A DNA stretch of 8,623 nucleotides from Thermoleophilia bacterium (GTDB taxonomy: Bacteria > Actinomycetota > Thermoleophilia > Gaiellales > F1-60-MAGs149), in the NCBI GenBank assembly GCA_016462095.1, contig JAEMTW010000023.1, positions 6,611 through 15,233 of the forward strand, read 5' to 3'. Every line of letters begins with the position of its first letter. The first letter of the stretch is position 1. The position numbers and the translations under genes were made by a program. A model generated the notes under the pieces. The model was not told the DNA's origin. It searched no databases and worked only from the letters and a program-made list of their open reading frames with translations. Of the stretch, positions 5,010-8,623 are shown piece after piece.

Positions 5010-6125
5010 TTAGTTCGACAAGACGTCGACGAGGATCGGCTCGGCCAGAGCCATGTCCTCGTCAGAGCCGATCGTGATGCGGATCTTCGTCGGTGCACCA
5101 AACCCGTTGAGGGGTCGCACGATCACACCACGCTGCGTCAAAGCGGCGGTGGTTGCTTGCGCGTCTTCAACGGTGACGGTGAGAAAGTTTGCGACGCCCG
5201 TCGAGGCGACTCCGGCGGCCGCGAGCTTCGCACGCAGCGACTCGCGGCGCACGGCGTTCTCCTGTCCGCGACGCTCGATCGTGGCGGTGTCGCCGAGCGA
5301 CGCGATCGTCGCGGCAATCGCCATCGCATTGACATCGAACGGCCCGCGAACGCGGATCGACGCGTCGATGATCCAAGCGGGTGCTGCCATCCAGCCGACA
5401 CGCAGCCCGGCGAGGCCATAGATCTTGGAGAAGCTGCGCAGCACCGCGACCCGAGGGTGACCCGCCTTGACGTACTCCTCGATCGCATTCGGATAGTCGT
5501 CCTCGAGGACGTAGCCGCTGTAGGCCTCATCGACGACGCAGACGACATGCTCGGGGAGCGCGTCGACGAAGGCGCGCAACGCGGCGCTCGAGACGTAGGT
5601 CCCCGTCGGGTTGTTCGGGTTGCAGACGTAGACGAGGCTCGTCTTCGGCGTAATTGCAGCGAGCAGCGCATCAAGATCATGCGTGTCATCGGCCGTCAAC
5701 GGCACCTTGATCGCGTTGGCCTGCTGCTTCTGGGCAGTCAGTGCGTACGAGACAAATGCTGGCCACGCAAAGACAACGTCATCGCCCGGTTCGAGGAACG
5801 CGGCTGCGAGGTAGGCGATCGACATGTCCGCACCGGGGCTGGCGGCGACCATGTTGGGCGCGAGGCCATGGGCGTCGGCGAGCGCTGTGTGGAGCGCACC
5901 CGAGTCGGGATAGCGATTGAGCTCAGGCGCCTCGGCGGCGATCGCCGCGAGTGCGGCGGGCGTTGGGCCTTCCGGGCCTTCGTTCGACGAGAGCTTGACG
6001 ACGGGCACCCCTGCGGGCACGCCACTCGACGCGCCTGGCGCGTAGACAGCCAGCTCGCTCACAAATGGGCGTAGACGGACACCTGCCGGTGCGCCCGGAA
6101 GCCGGTTGGGGTCAGTGGTGCCCAT
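5010..6125 (-). CDS. hisC: Histidinol-phosphate aminotransferase (HisC family)
   Basis: 371 residues, a fold type I PLP aminotransferase of normal HisC length. Seen: N-terminal V-R-L-R-P-F-V-S-E-L-x-x-Y-x-P-G (16-31), L-S-S-N-E-G-P-E-G-P (45-54), R-Y-P-D (71-74), C-N-P-N-N-P-T-G (168-175), D-E-A-Y (199-202) with D199 and Y202 for PLP, and S-F-S-K-I-Y-G-L-A-G-L-R-V-G-W (231-245) with K234 as the Schiff-base lysine. R-I-T-I-G near the end supplies the carboxylate-binding Arg. It transfers the amino group between glutamate and imidazole-acetol phosphate in histidine synthesis. Closely related enzymes act on phenylalanine or other aromatic substrates, so a non-histidine role is possible, the more so as no other his gene is near. 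The G-x-G-S-D/A-E loop common in HisC reads S-P-G-A-D-M-S here. The start is leaderless-looking (TAATCT, 6 nt, ATG). Confidence 0.85.
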   Translation of the reverse strand: MGTTDPNRLPGAPAGVRLRPFVSELAVYAPGASSGVPAGVPVVKLSSNEGPEGPTPAALAAIAAEAPELNRYPDSGALHTALADAHGLAPNMVAASPGADMSIAYLAAAFLEPGDDVVFAWPAFVSYALTAQKQQANAIKVPLTADDTHDLDALLAAITPKTSLVYVCNPNNPTGTYVSSAALRAFVDALPEHVVCVVDEAYSGYVLEDDYPNAIEEYVKAGHPRVAVLRSFSKIYGLAGLRVGWMAAPAWIIDASIRVRGPFDVNAMAIAATIASLGDTATIERRGQENAVRRESLRAKLAAAGVASTGVANFLTVTVEDAQATTAALTQRGVIVRPLNGFGAPTKIRITIGSDEDMALAEPILVDVLSN

Positions 6126-6131
6126 GGGGGG

Positions 6132-6137
6132 AGATTA
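6132..6137 (-). promoter_or_regulatory. Candidate -10 box (TAATCT) for hisC
   Basis: On the minus strand TAATCT is followed by six C residues and the ATG at 6125. The only bases between box and ATG are C, so no ribosome binding site is possible; this favours a leaderless message. It shares the 80-bp divergent gap with the toxin-antitoxin promoter. Confidence 0.5.
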
Positions 6138-6167
6138 CCCGGCAAGCGTCATTCGTGGTCCGCTGAT

Positions 6168-6192
6168 GTATCATCAAGATGTTTCTTGATAC
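6168..6192. promoter_or_regulatory. Inverted repeat, probable operator of the toxin-antitoxin operon
   Basis: ATCAAG (6173-6178), 6-nt spacer, CTTGAT (6185-6190) is a perfect inverted repeat. An overlapping outer pair is GTATCA (6168-6173) and TGATAC (6187-6192). It overlaps a possible -10 (TATCAT, 6169-6174) and ends just before the Shine-Dalgarno AGGAGG (6193-6198). The position suits autorepression by the antitoxin or the antitoxin-toxin complex, as known for Phd/Doc. It is also within reach of the divergent hisC promoter. Confidence 0.55.
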
Positions 6193-6198
6193 AGGAGG
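6193..6198 (+). promoter_or_regulatory. Shine-Dalgarno AGGAGG of the antitoxin gene
   Basis: AGGAGG is 7 nt before the ATG at 6206, the strongest ribosome binding site in the window. High antitoxin translation relative to the coupled, GTG-initiated toxin is the usual design. Confidence 0.75.
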
Positions 6199-6205
6199 TT
6201 GAAGC

Positions 6206-6430
6206 ATGGGAGCGCGCGAAAAGTTCGCCTCGCAGGCGGATCCAGAAGTTCTGGCGGCAATGCGCGAAGCCGCGGCGGGCGAAGGTCGCCAACTGCAGGC
6301 AGTCATCGAGGATGCAATGCGCGAGTATCTCGAGCGCCGCGCGACCGATCGGCCGCGCCCGCAGGTGGTTCAGGCACTGGCCGAGAGCATTGCTGAGTTC
6401 GATTCGCTGTACGCGCGTTTGGCACAGTGA
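6206..6430 (+). CDS. Antitoxin of a Doc-type system, ribbon-helix-helix-like
   Basis: 74 residues. The first ~45 residues read as a short strand (A-R-E-K-F-A-S-Q), a helix (D-P-E-V-L-A-A-M-R-E-A-A-A) and a second helix (Q-L-Q-A-V-I-E-D-A-M-R-E-Y-L-E), the pattern of ribbon-helix-helix DNA binders rather than the Phd/YefM fold. The tail (about 50-74: P-R-P-Q-V-V-Q-A-L-A-E-S-I-A-E-F-D-S-L-Y-x-x-L-A) should be the part that masks the toxin; its F-x-x-L-Y-x-x-L pattern resembles Doc-binding tails. It is expected to repress the operon and neutralise Doc. It overlaps doc by 4 nt (GTGA), so the two are translationally coupled. The assignment rests on the partner and on predicted secondary structure, not on a diagnostic motif. 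Confidence 0.75.
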   Translation: MGAREKFASQADPEVLAAMREAAAGEGRQLQAVIEDAMREYLERRATDRPRPQVVQALAESIAEFDSLYARLAQ

Positions 6431-6819
6431 CGGGGCCACAGACCACGTACCTGACGGTCGCCGATGCGCTGTTTATCCATGCCGTCTTGCTGGATCGGCA
6501 TGGTGGAAGCCCGGGTCTGCGCGATCACGGTGCGCTGGAATCTGCACTCGTCCGTCCACAAATGGGGTATTACGACGACCTCATTGCCGAGGCCGCCGCT
6601 CTCTTCGAGAGTCTTGCGATCAACCATCCCTTCATCGATGGCAACAAGCGCGTTGCCTTCGGTGCAGTCGACGTCTTCTTGAGGACGAATGGGTATCGAC
6701 TTACGGTCACCAGCGACTTGGCGTACGCCTTCATGATCGACCTCTTTGAGACCAATCGGTTCCGGTTCGAGCACCTCGAGCCCTGGCTGCGGTCGATCGC
6801 CAAGCCGGCGACCGACTAG
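6427..6819 (+). CDS. doc: Doc-type Fic toxin (death-on-curing family)
   Basis: 130 residues, the normal Doc length. The Fic signature H-P-F-I-D-G-N-K-R is at 67-75: catalytic H67, F69, acidic D71 and the Doc-specific N-K-R ending in place of the N-G-R of AMP-transferring Fic proteins. Around it are the usual helices (L-x-x-A-L-x-R-P-x-x-x-Y at about 37-49, A-A-x-L-F-E-S-L-A-I-N before the motif, A-F-G-A-V-D-V-F-L-R-T-N-G-Y after). Doc of phage P1 phosphorylates elongation factor EF-Tu and stops translation; the same is expected here. All signature residues are intact, so it should be active. It starts with GTG overlapping the antitoxin stop, without its own Shine-Dalgarno. Its stop codon TAG forms the first three bases of the -10 candidate of the next gene. 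Confidence 0.92.
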   Translation: MTGPQTTYLTVADALFIHAVLLDRHGGSPGLRDHGALESALVRPQMGYYDDLIAEAAALFESLAINHPFIDGNKRVAFGAVDVFLRTNGYRLTVTSDLAYAFMIDLFETNRFRFEHLEPWLRSIAKPATD

Positions 6820-6822
6820 GAT
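6817..6822 (+). promoter_or_regulatory. Candidate -10 box (TAGGAT) for the enoyl-CoA hydratase gene
   Basis: TAGGAT is followed by CATCGT (6 nt) and the ATG at 6829. Its first three bases are the doc stop codon. The 9-bp gap between doc and the next ATG has no Shine-Dalgarno at a proper distance, so the crotonase gene probably has its own leaderless promoter rather than being part of the toxin operon. Confidence 0.5.
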
Positions 6823-6828
6823 CATCGT

Positions 6829-7665
6829 ATGTCTGAAGATCTCGTCCTCTACGAGCGCCGCGGTCCATCCGCGTGGATCACGCTCAATCGTCCCAGCAAG
6901 CTCAACGCGATGACGTACGCGCTCGTCGATCAGTTCGAGGCAGCGCTCGATCGTGCCGAGACCGATGGTGAGGTGCGCGTCGTCGTCGTGCGTGGCGCGG
7001 GCCGTGCGTTCTGCGCGGGCTACGACCTCGAGCAAGAGGCGAACGAGGGCGAGCCGACGATCACCGAATGGCACGAGGTGCTCGCGCGCGACGTCGCAGT
7101 GACGATGAAGCTGTGGGGCCTTTCGAAGCCGACGATTGCCGCCGTGCATGGCTGGTGCCTGGCGGGTGGCATGGAGGTCGCGATGGCCTGCGATCTGTTG
7201 ATCTGCACCGACGATGCGCGCTTCGGCGAGCCCGAGGTGCGCTACGGATCCGGCCCCGTCACGTTGCTGATGCCCTTCGTGTTGAGCGAGCGGCGGACGC
7301 GTGAACTGCTCTTGACGGGCGACACGATCGATGCCGCGACTGCGCTTGATTGGGGTCTCGCGAACCGTGTCGTGCCGGCCGAAGGGCTCGATGCCGAAGT
7401 GCAGGAGTGGGTGGCGCGCATCGCGCCGACACCGCTGCGGGTCTTGCAGTTGACGAAGCAGGCGCTCAACCGCGCGCAGCGCGCAATGGGTCTACTCGAG
7501 GCAGTCGAGGCAAACCTCGACCTCTCCGCGATGCTCAATGGTGCCCAGACGCCGGAACAGAATGCGTTCGACGAGCTCGTTCGCACGGAGGGCCTGAAGG
7601 CCGCCCTCGCTTGGCGCGACAAGCGCTACGGCGAGATCCTCGGGGAGCTCGGACTCAACGGTTGA
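6829..7665 (+). CDS. Enoyl-CoA hydratase/isomerase (crotonase) family protein
   Basis: 278 residues, a typical crotonase length. Seen: L-N-R-P-x-K-L-N-A-M (19-28), V-V-V-V-R-G-A-G-R-A-F-C-A-G-Y-D-L (51-67, A63 in the CoA-thioester oxyanion hole), V-H-G-W-C-L-A-G-G-M-E-V-A-M-A-C-D (106-122, second oxyanion Gly at 113-114) and F-G-E-P-E-V-R-Y-G (132-140). Both glutamates used by true hydratases are present at the expected places (E116 and E136), so water addition to 2-enoyl-CoA is plausible. Beta-oxidation is the default role, but the family also includes isomerases and lyases, and the C-terminal CoA-binding part does not settle the substrate. No other fatty-acid gene is nearby. It lies 9 bp after doc in the same direction, but with its own candidate promoter. 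Its stop is 8 bp from the convergent tRNA gene. Confidence 0.85.
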   Translation: MSEDLVLYERRGPSAWITLNRPSKLNAMTYALVDQFEAALDRAETDGEVRVVVVRGAGRAFCAGYDLEQEANEGEPTITEWHEVLARDVAVTMKLWGLSKPTIAAVHGWCLAGGMEVAMACDLLICTDDARFGEPEVRYGSGPVTLLMPFVLSERRTRELLLTGDTIDAATALDWGLANRVVPAEGLDAEVQEWVARIAPTPLRVLQLTKQALNRAQRAMGLLEAVEANLDLSAMLNGAQTPEQNAFDELVRTEGLKAALAWRDKRYGEILGELGLNG

Positions 7666-7673
7666 GCGCGAAG

Positions 7674-7747
7674 TGGGCGGTATCGGACTCGAACCGATGA
7701 CCCCCTGCGTGTAAAGCAGGTGCTCTAACCAGCTGAGCTAACCGCCC
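7674..7747 (-). tRNA. tRNA-Val (anticodon UAC)
   Basis: On the minus strand the sequence folds as a full cloverleaf. The acceptor stem is GGGCGGU/ACCGCCC, the D arm GCUC...GAGC with A-G-C-U-G-G-U-U-A in the loop, the anticodon stem CCUGC/GCAGG with loop UUUACAC (anticodon UAC), the variable loop GGGUC, and the T arm AUCGG-UUCGAGU-CCGAU. The discriminator base is A (7674). CCA is not encoded and must be added after transcription. The gene faces the end of the crotonase gene with an 8-bp gap. Confidence 0.95.
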
Positions 7748-7754
7748 GCCGGGC

Positions 7755-7760
7755 AGGGTA
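7755..7760 (-). promoter_or_regulatory. Candidate -10 box (TACCCT) for tRNA-Val
   Basis: On the minus strand TACCCT ends 7 nt before the first base of the mature tRNA. It is the same hexamer as the VKOR candidate. If used, the primary transcript would begin at or next to the mature 5' end, leaving almost nothing for RNase P. The -35 region is not recognisable. Confidence 0.3.
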
Positions 7761-7803
7761 GGCGACTTCGGCGCTCGATTCGCCGGAACCCCGGTCGGTT
7801 GGC

Positions 7804-8223
7804 TTGCCTGATGGGTACGTCCGCGTTCCGAACCTTCGTCGAGCGTCTGCTCCCACAGTGACGCCTGACGATTTCGCCGATCGAGATCCTTGGCAGTGCC
7901 TTGGCGATCGGCACTCGCTCTTCCTGCACAATCTCTCGGCCGCGACGATCGGCGACCCATCATTCGTCGCACCGTTGGCGGCATCGATCGCACTCGCGCT
8001 GCTGGTGATGCACGCGGCTCGCTGCATCCACCCACCCGCCTGCGCGACGGCATTGTTGATCGTCGTCACCCCGTCAATGCAGCACCCCGTCTTTCTGTTC
8101 TTTCCCGTTCTCATCGGGGCCTTCGTGGTCGTCACCATCGCGTGGGGAGTCCACTTATTCGAGGCACGTTTTCCGAGTCGTTGGGGCCGTTACGAAATAC
8201 AGCAGCGGCGCACCGGCGGCTAG
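7804..8223 (+). CDS. HPP-family membrane protein, N-terminally truncated, probably decaying
   Basis: 139 codons in the open frame. From about residue 47 it looks like the second half of an HPP integral-membrane domain: A-P-L-A-A-S-I-A-L-A-L-L-V-M (helix), the name-giving H-P-P at 76-78 followed by A-C-A-T-A-L where relatives have G-G/A-G-A-T-A-L, then two more hydrophobic helices (about 79-93 and 95-117) and a charged tail F-P-S-R-W-G-R-Y. The first ~45 residues lack the expected first helices; D-P-W-Q-C-L-G-D-R-H-S... looks like a damaged form of the usual P-W-Q/R-x-x-G-G-H segment. There is no ATG near the start and no Shine-Dalgarno; TTG at 7804 is the first codon available and GTG at 7858 another. 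Upstream is the tRNA gene, leaving no room for a full 5' end. HPP proteins have been linked to nitrite transport in some phototrophs. A pseudogene is likely. Confidence 0.55.
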   Translation: MPDGYVRVPNLRRASAPTVTPDDFADRDPWQCLGDRHSLFLHNLSAATIGDPSFVAPLAASIALALLVMHAARCIHPPACATALLIVVTPSMQHPVFLFFPVLIGAFVVVTIAWGVHLFEARFPSRWGRYEIQQRRTGG

Positions 8224-8623
8224 CGTGGAGCGAGCAGTTCGTCCCACGAGCAAAGCTTGATGCGCGGACGACCATGCGGGTCGCCGAGGGCGCGCTCGTG
8301 GGCATCGATCGATTCCCAATGGCCATACTCGATCGCCTCGGGGCGATGATCGGCGACGAGCGCCTCGACCGCCTCGAGCGTGGGCGAAGGCGCGTCATGT
8401 AGCCGGCCGGCGGCAAGGTCTTCGAGCAGCGCACCAGCGGTCTCGACCGCATCCTTCTTGTTTGTACCGATGACGCCGCTCGGGCCGCGCTTGATCCAGC
8501 CAGTGCAGTAGACGCCGGGAACAGGTTTTCCAGCCTCATCGAGCGCACGCCCCTCAGCGTGGGGGATGACGCAGCGCTTCTCGTCGAACGGGACGCCCTC
8601 GACGGGTAGACCGCGATAGCCGA
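8220..8623 (-). CDS. fprA: NADPH-ferredoxin reductase FprA, C-terminal 133 residues
   Basis: The gene enters from the right edge, and only the last 133 complete codons are visible. They match the C-terminal part of actinobacterial FprA (adrenodoxin-reductase type): G-Y-R-G at the start, C-V-I-P-H-x-x-G-R, then G-W-I-K-R-G-P-S-G-V-I-G-T-N-K-K-D-A at fragment residues 41-58, which holds FAD-contacting residues in this family. Later come E-Y-G-H-W-E-S-I-D-A-H-E-R-A-L-G-D-P-H-G-R-P-R-I-K-L and a short tail. The enzyme uses FAD to move electrons from NADPH to ferredoxin, supplying P450s and other ferredoxin-dependent enzymes. Nothing in the visible part is broken. Its TAG stop shares bases with the TAG of the facing HPP frame in a CTAG palindrome (8220-8223). 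Confidence 0.92.
   Translation of the reverse strand, partial: GYRGLPVEGVPFDEKRCVIPHAEGRALDEAGKPVPGVYCTGWIKRGPSGVIGTNKKDAVETAGALLEDLAAGRLHDAPSPTLEAVEALVADHRPEAIEYGHWESIDAHERALGDPHGRPRIKLCSWDELLAPR

Noticed and set aside
4959..6074. Long plus-strand open frame opposite hisC
   Set aside because: It is an Arg/Gly/Asp-rich shadow of hisC, which has all aminotransferase motifs. It also starts inside the third palindrome copy.
6370..7149. Minus-strand open frame opposite doc and the crotonase gene
   Set aside because: Antisense to two genes with intact catalytic motifs; no domain is recognised.
7674..8223. Integrated element at the tRNA-Val gene
   Set aside because: There is no integrase, no second copy of the tRNA 3' end and no mobility gene. 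The sequence beyond the tRNA 3' side is an ordinary crotonase gene.
8132..8548. Minus-strand Ser/Arg-rich open frame within fprA
   Set aside because: Out-of-frame shadow. The neighbouring frame gives the conserved FprA C-terminus down to 8220.

Overview
The window is a piece of a high-GC (roughly 60-65% by eye) bacterial chromosome. Gene content and style suggest an actinomycete (Actinomycetota), possibly of the Thermoleophilia/Solirubrobacterales type. The clues are an FprA-type NADPH-ferredoxin reductase, a secreted TAP-like peptidase, an ARPP-1 family protein, a HisC with an N-E-G-P-E-G-P N-terminal motif, and many leaderless gene starts. The lineage is an inference from family resemblance. 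No phage, plasmid or insertion-sequence genes are visible.

Layout, left to right. (1) 1-2489, all on the minus strand: the 5' part of a secreted TAP/S33-type alpha/beta hydrolase (runs off the left edge), a small secreted cupredoxin, an ARPP-1 family protein and a VKOR-family membrane thiol oxidase. ARPP-1 and VKOR are 59 bp apart and probably co-transcribed. Two perfect GC-rich palindromes and one decayed relative sit in the gaps between the first three genes. (2) 2633-2959, plus: an orphan HigA-like XRE antitoxin/regulator. (3) 3060-4747, plus: a class III (FrmA/AdhC-like) alcohol dehydrogenase overlapping by one base a short MscS-type channel that lacks the usual cytoplasmic C-terminal domain. 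(4) 4746-4998: a repeat region with three 33-bp imperfect palindromes at 65-bp period, the third inverted, flanked by GC hairpins. (5) 5010-6125, minus: hisC. (6) 6206-6819, plus: a toxin-antitoxin pair made of a ribbon-helix-helix-like antitoxin and a Doc-type Fic toxin, with an inverted repeat over the promoter. (7) 6829-7665, plus: an enoyl-CoA hydratase/isomerase family enzyme. (8) 7674-7747, minus: tRNA-Val(UAC). (9) 7804-8223, plus: an HPP-family membrane protein that looks truncated or decaying. (10) 8220-8623, minus: the C-terminal part of FprA.

How the genes work together: only three pairs are convincingly linked, namely VKOR/ARPP-1, dehydrogenase/MscS (stop-start overlap) and antitoxin/Doc (GTGA overlap). 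VKOR could oxidise cysteines of exported proteins such as the peptidase-like hydrolase, but that link is speculative.

The most coherent unannotated signal is a promoter pattern. Genes that begin a transcription unit and lack a Shine-Dalgarno sequence carry a TANNNT hexamer ending 6 or 7 nt before the ATG, as expected if the start codon is the first transcribed base. Internal genes and the antitoxin-like genes use Shine-Dalgarno sequences or overlap coupling instead. I see no clear new multi-gene system. The most promising leads are the two palindromic repeat families, the short channel next to one of them, and the altered active-site positions in the class III dehydrogenase.
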